DNA from: Shewanella putrefaciens
Lineage (GTDB): Bacteria; Pseudomonadota; Gammaproteobacteria; Enterobacterales; Shewanellaceae
Assembly (NCBI RefSeq): GCF_016406325.1
Contig: NZ_CP066370.1
Span: 1,426,001-1,490,000 of the forward strand
Length of the DNA: 64,000 bases
Direction: 5' to 3'
In this document: piece after piece, positions 55,422 to 64,000 of the stretch
Position numbering within the stretch: the stretch's first letter is position 1
Layout: every line of letters begins with the position of its first letter
Position numbers and translations under genes: made by a program
Notes under the pieces: model-generated
Databases searched by the model: none
Told to the model about the DNA's origin: nothing
What the model saw: only the letters and a program-made list of their open reading frames with translations

Positions 55422-55856
55422 GTCTTTCCTTCCTACTTCTATTTAGGGTTATTTGGCTAGGTTGTATAAGGTTAGAGTGTTTGGTATTTCCACTATAGGA
55501 TAGGAACAATTGTTTGAATATCGATGTTCTTAAATTCCTGCATTGAGTTATGTATTCCTGTTGTTATGCACCTATTTGAGTTAGTTGATAAAAATGCTAA
55601 CTATCTAGTTGATCATAGTTATTTTGTAGGCAACCACCAAATTGGTTTGTTGATACAGACTCCCTTTTTATCCTCAATTTCCGATTTCGCTGTAAATCCT
55701 TACTGACAATTTTCACCCGATAAAATCGATACATTAGACCAAGGAATACTTGCTTTACGTTCGCGTAAACGTCAGAGTGGTTTTATTGTCGATTTTATTA
55801 AACGTCCCGAGCAGAGGCGAGCACTAAGCCTGTGGTCAATTTAGGTTGGAGTTTCC
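55422..55856. other. Intergenic region upstream of the thiolase operon
   Basis: This 435-base AT-rich gap holds the divergent promoters of the chemoreceptor and the thiolase operon, and palindrome site C. A 60-codon frame (55524-55706) has no RBS or family features and is not called. Confidence 0.55.
55754..55769 (+). promoter_or_regulatory. TTTACGTT-type palindrome, site C (thiolase operon)
   Basis: TTTACGTTCGCGTAAA is a near-perfect palindrome 88 bases before the thiolase start, and is preceded by CTTG. It differs from site B by one base. It resembles, from memory, sites of the MerR-family regulator LiuR of branched-chain amino acid breakdown. Confidence 0.6.
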
Positions 55857-57047
55857 ATGAGTACTGAACAGTTAAATCAAGATATCGTTATCGTTGCCGC
55901 TAAACGCACCCCAATGGGCGGGTTTCAAGGCAGTTTGTCATCCGTTGCATCACCGACTCTAGCCGCGACAGCCATTAAGGGCTTGTTGGCGGAGACTCAA
56001 TTAGCGGGTGAGCATGTTGATGAAGTCTTGATGGGCTGTGTATTACCTGCAGGTTTAGGTCAAGCGCCTGCGCGTCAGGCAACTTTAGGTGCGGGGCTAC
56101 CACTTTCTGTGGGGGCGACCACAGTGAACAAGGTCTGTGGCTCAGGCATGAAGACGGTCATGTTAGCCCATGATTTGATTAAAGCGGGCAGTGCAAAAGT
56201 GGTGATCGCTGGCGGTATGGAAAGCATGAGCCAAGCACCATATCTCTTGGATAAAGCCCGTAGCGGCATGCGTATGGGCCACGGCAAAATGCTCGACCAT
56301 ATGTTTTTAGACGGTCTTGAAGATGCCTACACGGGTGGCGCTATGGGAACGTTTGCCCAGAAAACCGCCGATGAATTTGGTATTACCCGCGAGCAGATGG
56401 ATGCTTTCGCCCTAAGCTCGCTCGAAAAAGCCAATGCCGCGATTAACTCGGGCGCCTTTAAGGCCGAAATTACCCCAGTCACAGTTAGTGATCGTCGCGG
56501 TGATGTGACTGTCGACACCGACGAGCAACCTGGTAATGCCCGCCCTGAAAAAATTCCTACGCTGCGCCCAGCTTTTAGCAAAGATGGCACTATCACAGCG
56601 GCTAACTCTAGCTCGATTTCCGATGGCGCAGCGGCATTGATGTTGACCTCTCGCGGCGAAGCTGAGCGTTTAGGCTTAACTGTATTAGCCACCATTAAAG
56701 GCCACACGACCCACGCCCAAGAGCCTTCACTCTTTACCACTGCACCTGTCGGCGCTATGGCGAAATTACTCGCTAATATAGGTTGGTCAACGGATGAGGT
56801 GGATTTATTCGAAATCAACGAAGCCTTCGCCATGGTGACTATGCTTGCCGTGTCTGAACTGGGTTTAGATGTGGCTAAGGTTAACGTCAATGGCGGCGCC
56901 TGCGCCTTAGGTCATCCTATTGGCTGCTCGGGTTCACGTTTGCTGGTGACCTTAATCCATGCTTTAAAAGCCCGCGGCCTTAAACGCGGTGTTGCCTCGC
57001 TGTGTATCGGCGGTGGTGAAGCAACAGCGATGGCCATTGAGGTTTAA
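55857..57047 (+). CDS. Acetyl-CoA C-acyltransferase (thiolase)
   Basis: This enzyme makes or cleaves 3-ketoacyl-CoA with CoA. The 396-residue protein has the acyl-binding Cys C94 (NKVCGSGMKT), the His in GHPIG near residue 353, and the second Cys near residue 383 (CIGGGEA). GGAG precedes the ATG. As the first gene of the valine operon it most likely handles acetoacetyl-CoA or a related short ketoacyl-CoA. Confidence 0.93.
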   Translation: MSTEQLNQDIVIVAAKRTPMGGFQGSLSSVASPTLAATAIKGLLAETQLAGEHVDEVLMGCVLPAGLGQAPARQATLGAGLPLSVGATTVNKVCGSGMKTVMLAHDLIKAGSAKVVIAGGMESMSQAPYLLDKARSGMRMGHGKMLDHMFLDGLEDAYTGGAMGTFAQKTADEFGITREQMDAFALSSLEKANAAINSGAFKAEITPVTVSDRRGDVTVDTDEQPGNARPEKIPTLRPAFSKDGTITAANSSSISDGAAALMLTSRGEAERLGLTVLATIKGHTTHAQEPSLFTTAPVGAMAKLLANIGWSTDEVDLFEINEAFAMVTMLAVSELGLDVAKVNVNGGACALGHPIGCSGSRLLVTLIHALKARGLKRGVASLCIGGGEATAMAIEV

Positions 57048-57179
57048 TTGCAAAGGTTTTAGTCAAATCAGGTTTTAGTTAAATCAACAAGACGGGGCTG
57101 GCAAGGGCAATCACTTCCCTTGAGGATAATCATAATATCGCACCGCCAGCCCATCACTCTACAAGGAAAGGATTGCAAC

Positions 57180-58679
57180 ATGACCACACAAGTAAAGCAT
57201 TACATTGACGGCGAGTTTATCCAAGGTACTGGCACATCACAGATTATTGTTACCAATCCCGCGAATAACTCGCCGATTGCTGTGATTAATGCCGCCACTA
57301 GCGAAGAAGTTCACGCCGCGATTGCCAGCGCCAAAGCGGCCTTTAAAACCTGGAAAGAAGTGCCAGTGTCTGAACGTGCGCGCGTCATGTTACGTTATCA
57401 ACATCTGCTAAAAGAACATCACGACGAACTGGCGACCATTCTTGCAAAGGAAACCGGTAAAACCTTCGAAGATGCCAAGGGCGATGTATGGCGTGGTATC
57501 GAAGTCGCTGAACATGCTTGTAATGTGGCGTCATTATTGATGGGTGAAACCGTCGAGAACGTCGCGCGTTCAATTGACACTTACAGCTACACTCAACCGC
57601 TCGGTGTGTGTGCGGGTATTACGCCATTTAACTTCCCTGCGATGATCCCGTTATGGATGTTCCCATTGGCGATTGCCTGCGGTAACACTTTCATTTTAAA
57701 GCCTTCAGAACAAGATCCTATGACGCCGCAGCGTCTGGTTGAGCTGTTTGTTGAGGCGGGCGCACCTAAGGGGGTATTGCAATTAGTGCATGGCGATAAA
57801 ACCGCCGTAGATATCCTGCTGGCAGACCCTGCGATTAAAGCCATTTCTTTCGTCGGTTCTGTGGCTGTGGGTCAATATATTTATAAAACCGGTACAGATA
57901 ACTTAAAACGCGTGCAAGCCTTTGCGGGTGCGAAAAACCACTGCGTGATCATGCCAGATGCAAACAAACAGCAAGTGATCAACAATTTAGTTGGCGCTTC
58001 TGTGGGCGCGGCGGGTCAGCGCTGTATGGCGATTTCGGTTGCCGTGTTTGTTGGCGCCGCTAAAGAGTGGCTCCCAGAATTAAAAGAAGCCTTAGCCAAA
58101 GTTCGCCCAGGTTTATGGGACGATAAAGAAGCGGGTTATGGTCCGGTTATCAGCCCTGCGGCCAAGGCGCGGGTGCTTAAACTTATCGCCCAAGGTAAAG
58201 CCGAAGGTGCCGAGTGTTTACTCGATGGCAGCGATTTTACCGTAGAAGGTTATGAATCCGGTAACTGGATTGGCCCAACCATGTTCAATAAAGTCACTAC
58301 TGAGATGAGCATTTACAAGGAAGAAATCTTCGGCCCAGTATTGTGCTGCATGGAATCAGACTCCTTAGAAGCCGCCATCGAACTCGTCAATGCCAGCCCT
58401 TATGGCAACGGCACGTCTATCTTTACCGCTAGCGGCGCGGCGGCCCGTAAATATCAACACGAAATCGAAGTCGGCCAAGTGGGGATTAACGTGCCTATTC
58501 CTGTGCCATTACCTTTCTTCTCATTTACGGGTTGGAAGGGCAGTTTCTACGGCGATCAACATGCTTATGGCAAGCAAGCGGTGCGTTTCTATACCGAGAC
58601 CAAGACCATCACTTCTCGCTGGTTCGAGTCCGATATCGCCGTAGCTTCAACGCCAAATATGAGCATTAACCTACGCTAA
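57180..58679 (+). CDS. mmsA: Methylmalonate-semialdehyde dehydrogenase (acylating)
   Basis: MmsA converts methylmalonate semialdehyde plus CoA and NAD to propionyl-CoA at the end of valine breakdown. The 499-residue protein is an aldehyde-dehydrogenase family member. The catalytic Cys is in [12 protein letters not shown] near residue 282. [14 protein letters not shown] and [15 protein letters not shown] are typical of this CoA-acylating branch. ATG 57180 has AAGGA upstream; an in-frame start 60 bases earlier is rejected. Confidence 0.94.
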   Translation: MTTQVKHYIDGEFIQGTGTSQIIVTNPANNSPIAVINAATSEEVHAAIASAKAAFKTWKEVPVSERARVMLRYQHLLKEHHDELATILAKETGKTFEDAKGDVWRGIEVAEHACNVASLLMGETVENVARSIDTYSYTQPLGVCAGITPFNFPAMIPLWMFPLAIACGNTFILKPSEQDPMTPQRLVELFVEAGAPKGVLQLVHGDKTAVDILLADPAIKAISFVGSVAVGQYIYKTGTDNLKRVQAFAGAKNHCVIMPDANKQQVINNLVGASVGAAGQRCMAISVAVFVGAAKEWLPELKEALAKVRPGLWDDKEAGYGPVISPAAKARVLKLIAQGKAEGAECLLDGSDFTVEGYESGNWIGPTMFNKVTTEMSIYKEEIFGPVLCCMESDSLEAAIELVNASPYGNGTSIFTASGAAARKYQHEIEVGQVGINVPIPVPLPFFSFTGWKGSFYGDQHAYGKQAVRFYTETKTITSRWFESDIAVASTPNMSINLR

Positions 58680-58767
58680 GCTTGGTGATTAATCGATAAA
58701 CCACGGCGTCTTTACGGCGCCCAATTTATTCAATAAAAAAGTGACCATAGAGTCATAGGAGAGCCCA

Positions 58768-59925
58768 ATGGATTTTAATTTCAACGATGACCAACGCCAG
58801 TTTGCCGATCTGGCGCGCCAGTTTGCCTCGGAAGAATTAACCCCGTTCGCCGCCAAGTGGGATGAAGAACATCATTTCCCCAAAGACGTGATCCAAAAAG
58901 CCGGTGAGCTGGGTTTTTGCTCTCTGTATTCGCCTGAATCCGAAGGTGGCATGGGCTTATCGCGCCTCGATGCCTCGATTATTTTTGAAGAACTTGCCAA
59001 GGGCTGCACCGCGACCACTGCCATGCTGACCATTCACAATATGGCGACTTGGATGGTGACGACTTGGGGCACTGAAACCCTGCGTCAGACTTGGTCTGAG
59101 CCGTTAACCACAGGGCAGATGTTAGCGTCATATTGCTTAACTGAGCCGGGCGCGGGTTCGGACGCCGCATCTTTGCAAACCAAAGCGGTGCGCGACGGCG
59201 ATGAATATGTGATTTCAGGTTCGAAAATGTTTATCTCGGGCGCGGGCGCCACTGAGCTTTTAGTCGTGATGTGCCGTACAGGCCAAGCTGGCCCTAAGGG
59301 GATTTCGGCCATTGCGATTCCGGCGGATGCCGCTGGCGTTATCTATGGTAAAGCTGAAGATAAAATGGGCTGGAATGCCCAGCCGACCCGTCAAATCACC
59401 TTTGAAAACGTGCGTGTGCCAGTGGCGAACTTGCTCGGTGAAGAAGGCCAAGGTTTTGCGTTCGCGATGAAAGGCTTAGACGGCGGTCGCATCAATATAG
59501 CTACCTGTTCTGTGGGGACGGCGCAGTCGGCGTTAGAGCGTGCAACTCAATATATGAATGAGCGTCAGCAATTTGGTAAACCCTTAGCGGCATTTCAAGC
59601 GCTACAATTTAAGCTTGCCGATATGGCAACCGAGTTAGTGGCTGCTCGCCAAATGGTGCGCCTTGCGGCCTTTAAACTCGACAGCGGCGATCCTGAAGCC
59701 ACGGCTTATTGCGCCATGGCGAAACGTTTTGCCACTGATGTGGGTTTTCAAGTCTGCGATGCGGCGCTGCAAATTCATGGTGGATATGGTTATATAAGGG
59801 AGTACCCGCTGGAACGTCATTTCCGTGATGTGCGTGTGCATCAGATTTTAGAAGGCACTAACGAAATTATGCGCTTAATTATCGCCCGTCGTTTACTCGA
59901 TGAAAATGCAGGACAAATCCTGTAA
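58768..59925 (+). CDS. Acyl-CoA dehydrogenase, probably isobutyryl-CoA
   Basis: This FAD enzyme oxidises acyl-CoA to 2-enoyl-CoA. The 385-residue protein has YCLTEPGAGSDAASLQT and SGSKMFISGAGAT in the middle domain, and YGYIREYPLERHFRDVRVHQ followed by ILEGTNEIMRLIIARRLL at the C terminus, the latter carrying the catalytic Glu. The valine-pathway context suggests isobutyryl-CoA as substrate. The preceding gap (58680-58767) is short. Confidence 0.92.
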   Translation: MDFNFNDDQRQFADLARQFASEELTPFAAKWDEEHHFPKDVIQKAGELGFCSLYSPESEGGMGLSRLDASIIFEELAKGCTATTAMLTIHNMATWMVTTWGTETLRQTWSEPLTTGQMLASYCLTEPGAGSDAASLQTKAVRDGDEYVISGSKMFISGAGATELLVVMCRTGQAGPKGISAIAIPADAAGVIYGKAEDKMGWNAQPTRQITFENVRVPVANLLGEEGQGFAFAMKGLDGGRINIATCSVGTAQSALERATQYMNERQQFGKPLAAFQALQFKLADMATELVAARQMVRLAAFKLDSGDPEATAYCAMAKRFATDVGFQVCDAALQIHGGYGYIREYPLERHFRDVRVHQILEGTNEIMRLIIARRLLDENAGQIL

Positions 59926-59984
59926 GTCAACGTGCAATATGCGTGACTTACAGGTCGGCGATAACTGAAAAGGAGTCTATAAAG

Positions 59985-60758
59985 ATGGAATATTTAGTTG
60001 AACGTATCGAAGGTCATACGGCCATTCTGACGATGAATAATCCACCTGCCAACACTTGGACCGCCGAGAGTTTGCAGGCGCTTAAAGCCAAAGTGCTTGA
60101 GCTGAATGCCAATAAAGAGATTTACGCCTTAGTGTTAACGGGCCAAGGGCAAAAGTTCTTCTCCGCCGGCGCCGATTTAAAACTGTTTGCCGACGGAGAT
60201 AAAGGCAATGCGGCAACGATGGCAAAGCATTTTGGTGAAGCCTTTGAAACCTTAAGTCAATTTCGCGGTGTGTCGATTGCCGCGATTAATGGTTATGCCA
60301 TGGGCGGCGGCTTAGAAGTCGCGTTGGCCTGCGATATTCGTATCGCCGAAATTCAAGCTGTAATGGCATTACCCGAAGCGACTGTCGGTTTATTACCCTG
60401 CGCGGGTGGCACCCAAAATCTGACCGCACTCGTCGGTGAAGGGTGGGCTAAGCGGATGATTTTATGCGGCGAGCGTATCGATGCGACTCAGGCATTGAAT
60501 CTGCGTTTAGTGGAAGAAGTGGTCGATACTGGCGAAGCGCTTAATGCGGCAATCGCGTTAGCCGTCAAAGTGGCCAATCAAAGCCCAAGCAGCGTGACAG
60601 CGTGTAAGACGCTTATTCAAGCGGGACGCACTATGGCGCGTAGCCAAGCCTTACCGATTGAGCGTGAGTTATTTGTCGGATTATTTGATACCGAAGATCA
60701 GGCCGAAGGCGTGAATGCGTTTTTGGGGAAACGTAAAGCTGATTGGAGAAACCGCTAA
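59985..60758 (+). CDS. Enoyl-CoA hydratase
   Basis: This crotonase-fold enzyme hydrates 2-enoyl-CoA, here probably methacrylyl-CoA to 3-hydroxyisobutyryl-CoA. The 257-residue product has KFFSAGADLKLFADGD and both catalytic Glu positions: NGYAMGGGLEVALACDIRIA and ALPEATVGLLPCAGGTQN. ATG 59985 has AAGGAG upstream; a start 42 bases earlier is rejected. Its stop overlaps the next gene's ATG by one base. Confidence 0.92.
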   Translation: MEYLVERIEGHTAILTMNNPPANTWTAESLQALKAKVLELNANKEIYALVLTGQGQKFFSAGADLKLFADGDKGNAATMAKHFGEAFETLSQFRGVSIAAINGYAMGGGLEVALACDIRIAEIQAVMALPEATVGLLPCAGGTQNLTALVGEGWAKRMILCGERIDATQALNLRLVEEVVDTGEALNAAIALAVKVANQSPSSVTACKTLIQAGRTMARSQALPIERELFVGLFDTEDQAEGVNAFLGKRKADWRNR

Positions 60759-61927
60759 TGACGAATGTAGTAGATAATGACGTGGTCGAGCATGTCGCAA
60801 ATCAGGTCACGACCACACAAAATGTGGTGTTTCAAACCTTAGCCACTGCTTCTGGCAAATTGGTTGGTGTGGTCACACTCAATGTGGAAAAAGCCCTCAA
60901 CGCCTTAGACTTAGACATGGTGCGCGCCATGACGGCGCAGCTTAACCTGTGGAAGAAAGATCCCCTTATCGCTTGCATCGTATTAGATGGCAGCGGTGAG
61001 AAGGCATTTTGTGCCGGGGGTGATGTGCGCGCTTTATACCATGCTTCCATTGCCGCTAAGGGACAAGTGACTGAGGAAGCAAAGGTTTTCTTCGAAGAGG
61101 AATATCGCCTCGATTATCTACTGCATACCTTTGGCAAACCTGTGTTGGTGTGGGGCGATGGCATTGTCATGGGCGGCGGCCTCGGTTTGATGGCGGGCGC
61201 CAGCCACAGAGTCGTTACCGAAACCTCGCGTATCGCTATGCCAGAAGTCACCATCGGCCTGTATCCCGATGTGGGCGGCAGTTATTTCCTTAATCGTATG
61301 CAGGGCAAGATGGGATTGTTTTTGGGGTTGACCGCCTATCAACTCAATGCCGCCGATGCCTGTTATGTGGGATTGGCCGATCATTATCTGAACCGCGATG
61401 ACAAAGAGCTGATGTTCGATGCCATGGCAACCTTAGATTGGAGCGATACGCCAGCGCTTAATCACCAACGTTTAGATAGCATGATCAACGAGCTGTCTAA
61501 CCAAGTGGATATTCCTAAGGGCGAGAGTGTATTAGCTGAAAGCCAAGAGATTATCGACAGGTTGATGGCGGGGAGTTTACAAGATATTGCAGCACGTATG
61601 TCAACACTGATATCGGAAGAAAAGTGGCTAATCAAGGCGCGGGATACTTTTCTTGCGGGTAGTCCTATCAGTTGGCATTTAGTCTATATCCAAGCACAGC
61701 TTGGTTCAAAATTAAGTCTAGCCCAATGTTTTAAATGGGAATTAACGACAAGTGTTAACGTGTGCGCCCACGGTGATTTCTGTGAAGGTGTACGTGCACT
61801 CTTGATCGATAAAGACAAGAAACCTCAATGGCGTTTTAAGGATGTTAACTCAGTGCCCACAGCGGTACTTGAGCAAATATTGGCTTCTCCATGGGGCGAG
61901 GCACATCCTTTTAACCAACTGAGTTAA
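60758..61927 (+). CDS. 3-hydroxyisobutyryl-CoA hydrolase
   Basis: The crotonase-fold hydrolase releases 3-hydroxyisobutyrate from its CoA ester. The 389-residue protein has FCAGGDVRALYHASI and GDGIVMGGGLGLMAGASHRV, where the first hydratase Glu is absent, and IAMPEVTIGLYPDVGGSYF, where Glu and Asp are kept. The long C-terminal extension is typical of HIBYL-CoA hydrolases. It overlaps the hydratase gene by one base (TAATG), so it is translationally coupled. Confidence 0.9.
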   Translation: MTNVVDNDVVEHVANQVTTTQNVVFQTLATASGKLVGVVTLNVEKALNALDLDMVRAMTAQLNLWKKDPLIACIVLDGSGEKAFCAGGDVRALYHASIAAKGQVTEEAKVFFEEEYRLDYLLHTFGKPVLVWGDGIVMGGGLGLMAGASHRVVTETSRIAMPEVTIGLYPDVGGSYFLNRMQGKMGLFLGLTAYQLNAADACYVGLADHYLNRDDKELMFDAMATLDWSDTPALNHQRLDSMINELSNQVDIPKGESVLAESQEIIDRLMAGSLQDIAARMSTLISEEKWLIKARDTFLAGSPISWHLVYIQAQLGSKLSLAQCFKWELTTSVNVCAHGDFCEGVRALLIDKDKKPQWRFKDVNSVPTAVLEQILASPWGEAHPFNQLS

Positions 61928-61947
61928 GCGTTTAAGGGCTGGTTGAG

Positions 61948-61980
61948 TTGGCTAAGCGCTGTGTTTATAGGCTTAGCCAA
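61948..61980 (+). terminator. Hairpin between HIBYL-CoA hydrolase and mmsB
   Basis: TTGGCTAAGC (61948-61957) pairs with GCTTAGCCAA (61971-61980), a perfect 10-base-pair stem with a 13-base loop. No T run follows, so it may slow transcription or protect mRNA instead of terminating it. Confidence 0.45.
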
Positions 61981-62068
61981 GTTCACTTTACTCTGTGATA
62001 GTGACGGCATCATTAGCGGACTAGCATTATCACAACACTAACAAAGAACAGCACACAGGAGTGATGGC

Positions 62069-62971
62069 ATGAGTACAGTAGCCTTTATCGGTTTAGGTAA
62101 TATGGGCGGCCCAATGGCGGCCAATTTATTAAAAGCAGGCATGACGGTTCGCGTCTTTGATTTAGTCCCAGAAGCTATGCAGCAATTGGCCGAAAAAGGC
62201 GCCTTAGTATCAAGTACCGCCTGCGGCGCTGCGGCGGGTGCAAGTGTGGTGATTACTATGTTGCCTGTGGGCAAGCATGTAAAAAACTTATATTTAGGCA
62301 ATGGAACAGACAAAGGTCTGCTTGAAGTAGTTGCAGGTGATACCTTGCTCATCGATTGTTCAACCATCGATGCGCAAAGCGCACAACTCGTGGCGGCCGA
62401 GGCGGCTAAAAGTGGCATCGAATTTATGGATGCACCGGTTTCTGGCGGCACGGCAGGCGCGGCGGCGGGCACCTTAACTTTTATTTGTGGTGGCTCGGAT
62501 TCCGCTTTTGAACGTGCACAGCCCGTACTTAAGGCTATGGGTGTGAATATCTTCCACGCAGGCGGTCCAGGGGCGGGGCAAGTCGCGAAAATCTGCAATA
62601 ACATGCTGTTATCTGTGTTGATGGTCGGTACTTCTGAAGCCCTGCAAATGGGGATTGACCACGGTCTCGATCCCAAAGTGCTATCCGACATTATGAAGGT
62701 CAGCAGTGGCGGAAACTGGACGCTAGAGAAGTACAATCCCTGCCCAGGCGTGATGGAAACAGTGCCTTCTTCTAAGGGCTATCAGGGTGGCTTTATGGTA
62801 GATTTGATGGTCAAAGATCTCGGTCTGTCACAAGAAGCTGCATTATTGAGCAACTCTAGTACGCCAATGGGCGCTTTAGCCCGCAGCTTGTATGTTAATC
62901 ATGCAAGACAAGGCAATGGCCGCCGAGATTTTTCCAGTATATTTGAACAATTTGCACCACTTAAAAAATAG
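62069..62971 (+). CDS. mmsB: 3-hydroxyisobutyrate dehydrogenase
   Basis: MmsB oxidises 3-hydroxyisobutyrate to methylmalonate semialdehyde, the MmsA substrate. The 300-residue protein has FIGLGNMGGPMAANLLKAGM (NAD site), DAPVSGGTAGAAAGTL, GAGQVAKICNNMLL with the catalytic Lys near residue 172, and KDLGLSQEAA. AGGAG is upstream of ATG 62069. It completes the valine route from methacrylyl-CoA to propionyl-CoA. Confidence 0.94.
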   Translation: MSTVAFIGLGNMGGPMAANLLKAGMTVRVFDLVPEAMQQLAEKGALVSSTACGAAAGASVVITMLPVGKHVKNLYLGNGTDKGLLEVVAGDTLLIDCSTIDAQSAQLVAAEAAKSGIEFMDAPVSGGTAGAAAGTLTFICGGSDSAFERAQPVLKAMGVNIFHAGGPGAGQVAKICNNMLLSVLMVGTSEALQMGIDHGLDPKVLSDIMKVSSGGNWTLEKYNPCPGVMETVPSSKGYQGGFMVDLMVKDLGLSQEAALLSNSSTPMGALARSLYVNHARQGNGRRDFSSIFEQFAPLKK

Positions 62972-62995
62972 ACACAGATAACAAGGGATCACCAG

Positions 62996-63754
62996 ATGGA
63001 TTTAAAAGATAAGGTTGTCGTCATTACTGGCGGCGCGGGTGGCTTAGGCTTAGCAATGGCGCAAAATTTTGCGCAGGCGGGTGCTAAGATAGCGCTTATC
63101 GATGTGGACCAAGAAAAACTCGAGCGAGCCTGCGCTGAGCTTGGATCGGACACTGAAGTCCAAGGTTATGCCTTAGACATTACCGACGAAGAAGATGTCG
63201 TCGCGGGTTTTGCCTATATTCTCGAAGACTTTGGTCAAGTGAACGTGTTAGTGAACAACGCCGGTATTCTGCGTGATGGCATGTTAGTCAAAGCCAAAGA
63301 CGGCAAAGTCACTGATCGTATGTCTTACGAGCAATTCCAATCGGTGATCAATGTGAACCTGACTGGTAGTTTCCTCTGTGGCCGAGAGGCCGCAGCGGCC
63401 ATGATTGAATCGGGTCAAGCGGGGGTGATTGTTAACATCTCTAGCCTTGCTAAGGCGGGCAATATGGGTCAGTCAAACTACGCGGCTTCAAAAGCGGGTG
63501 TTGCGGCTATGTCTGTCGGCTGGGCAAAGGAATTAGCACGTTACAATATCCGTAGCGCAGCGGTTGCACCGGGCGTGATCGCAACCGAGATGACGGCGGC
63601 AATGAAGCCTGAAGCGCTGGAACGTTTAGAGAAGTTAGTGCCTGTTGGCCGCTTAGGTCATGCCGATGAGATAGCTTCCACCGTACGTTTTATTATTGAA
63701 AACGATTATGTTAATGGTCGAGTGTTTGAAATCGATGGTGGCATCCGGTTGTGA
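62996..63754 (+). CDS. Short-chain dehydrogenase, FabG-like
   Basis: The 252-residue protein has VVVITGGAGGLGLAMAQNFA (Rossmann), NNAG, the catalytic Ser in VNISSLAKAG, and YAASKAGV with the Tyr/Lys pair. It ends FEIDGGIRL. It is probably a 3-hydroxyacyl-CoA dehydrogenase or related reductase serving the operon. It is less likely to be the FabG of fatty acid synthesis, which normally lies with fabD and acpP. It starts 24 bases after mmsB. Confidence 0.88.
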   Translation: MDLKDKVVVITGGAGGLGLAMAQNFAQAGAKIALIDVDQEKLERACAELGSDTEVQGYALDITDEEDVVAGFAYILEDFGQVNVLVNNAGILRDGMLVKAKDGKVTDRMSYEQFQSVINVNLTGSFLCGREAAAAMIESGQAGVIVNISSLAKAGNMGQSNYAASKAGVAAMSVGWAKELARYNIRSAAVAPGVIATEMTAAMKPEALERLEKLVPVGRLGHADEIASTVRFIIENDYVNGRVFEIDGGIRL

Positions 63755-63780
63755 TGTTTGTATCTCATTGATATTAAAAT

Positions 63781-63805
63781 AAACCGAGCGTTTGCTCGGT
63801 TTTTT
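63781..63805 (+). terminator. Terminator after the valine operon
   Basis: AAACCGAGC (63781-63789) pairs with GCTCGGTTT (63794-63802), with a 4-base loop and a run of T. It closes the operon 26 bases past the last stop. Confidence 0.92.
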
Positions 63806-63842
63806 ATTGCTCGATGGAGTCACGGGTAATTTTGTCTATATA

Positions 63843-64000
63843 ATACCAATCGTATTAAATATCTGTTCATTCAGCGGGAGTTCAACGCGCTTTAGACAAG
63901 GCGAAGGCTTGAAGGCATAGTGGTGCTCTGTCAAAAGCCTTAAACGCAGTATAAAGCGCGTTGAAACCCGCCCTTCGGGAGCCACACAGGCATCCCACTC
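63843..64000. mobile_element. MITE-like palindromic repeat, second copy (cut by window end)
   Basis: These 158 bases are the inverse complement of 23932-24089 with a single mismatch that I can see (near the right edge). It begins with the terminal repeat ATACCAATCGTATTAAATAT. It lies just after the terminator of the valine operon and runs off the window. Confidence 0.85.

Noticed and set aside
55524-55706. 60-codon frame before the thiolase operon
   Set aside because: No RBS, low-complexity AT-rich sequence, and it occupies a promoter region.

Overview
The window is chromosomal DNA from a gammaproteobacterium, almost certainly a Shewanella. The evidence is gene order and content: the glnD-map / rpsB-tsf-pyrH-frr-uppS-cdsA-dxr-rseP-bamA-skp-lpxD-fabZ-lpxA-lpxB-rnhB-dnaE-tilS run, a decaheme outer-surface cytochrome of the MtrC/OmcA type, galU-galE, phhA-phhB-tyrR, and a complete valine-degradation operon. 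The order agrees with what I remember of Shewanella oneidensis MR-1; I could not run a search to settle the species.

Layout. 1-1729 (minus): 5' part of glnD, and map. 2038-21840 (plus): translation factors, isoprenoid and phospholipid precursor synthesis, outer-membrane assembly (rseP, bamA, skp), lipid A synthesis (lpxD, fabZ, lpxA, lpxB), rnhB, dnaE, tilS. 21903-24089: a GGDEF protein, a cold-shock protein and a MITE-like repeat; an almost identical copy of part of this repeat lies inverted at the right edge (63843-64000). 24141-33644: a DUF885 protein, a SNF2 helicase with a SWIM zinc motif, a PHP phosphatase, cysQ, a fructokinase (mak), an ElyC-like protein and a DUF2982 protein.

33645-37103 is the accessory part. 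I read 34469-36482 as a small integron-type cassette array without an integrase in this window (a CALIN). It has four attC-like sites and three cassettes: a GNAT acetyltransferase, a polytopic membrane protein carrying all four landmark motifs of the SEDS (FtsW/RodA) family in order but only 295 residues long, and a small two-helix membrane protein. For each cassette, the first bases after the recombination point pair with the R'' box of the attC at its own end, as expected for mobile cassettes. The array is flanked by palindromic repeats, one of them apparently interrupted by a 48-base hairpin insertion with a 4-base duplication.

37104-44163 (minus): an orphan decaheme lipoprotein cytochrome with a collagen-like GTP-repeat linker, a LysR regulator, a bactofilin, a lone NapF ferredoxin, galE and galU. 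44475-49610: phenylalanine/tyrosine catabolism (phhA, phhB, tyrR, fumarylacetoacetase, maleylacetoacetate isomerase), with a TyrR box before phhA. 49640-55421: a nucleotidyltransferase-like protein, ompW with an FNR-type site, an SDR, a YbaY-like lipoprotein, metA and a chemoreceptor. 55857-63754: a thiolase-mmsA-acyl-CoA dehydrogenase-enoyl-CoA hydratase-HIBYL-CoA hydrolase-mmsB-SDR operon for valine and acyl-CoA breakdown.

Three catabolic promoters (phhA, tyrR, thiolase) carry the same TTTACGTT-type palindrome, which suggests one regulator links aromatic and branched-chain amino acid breakdown.
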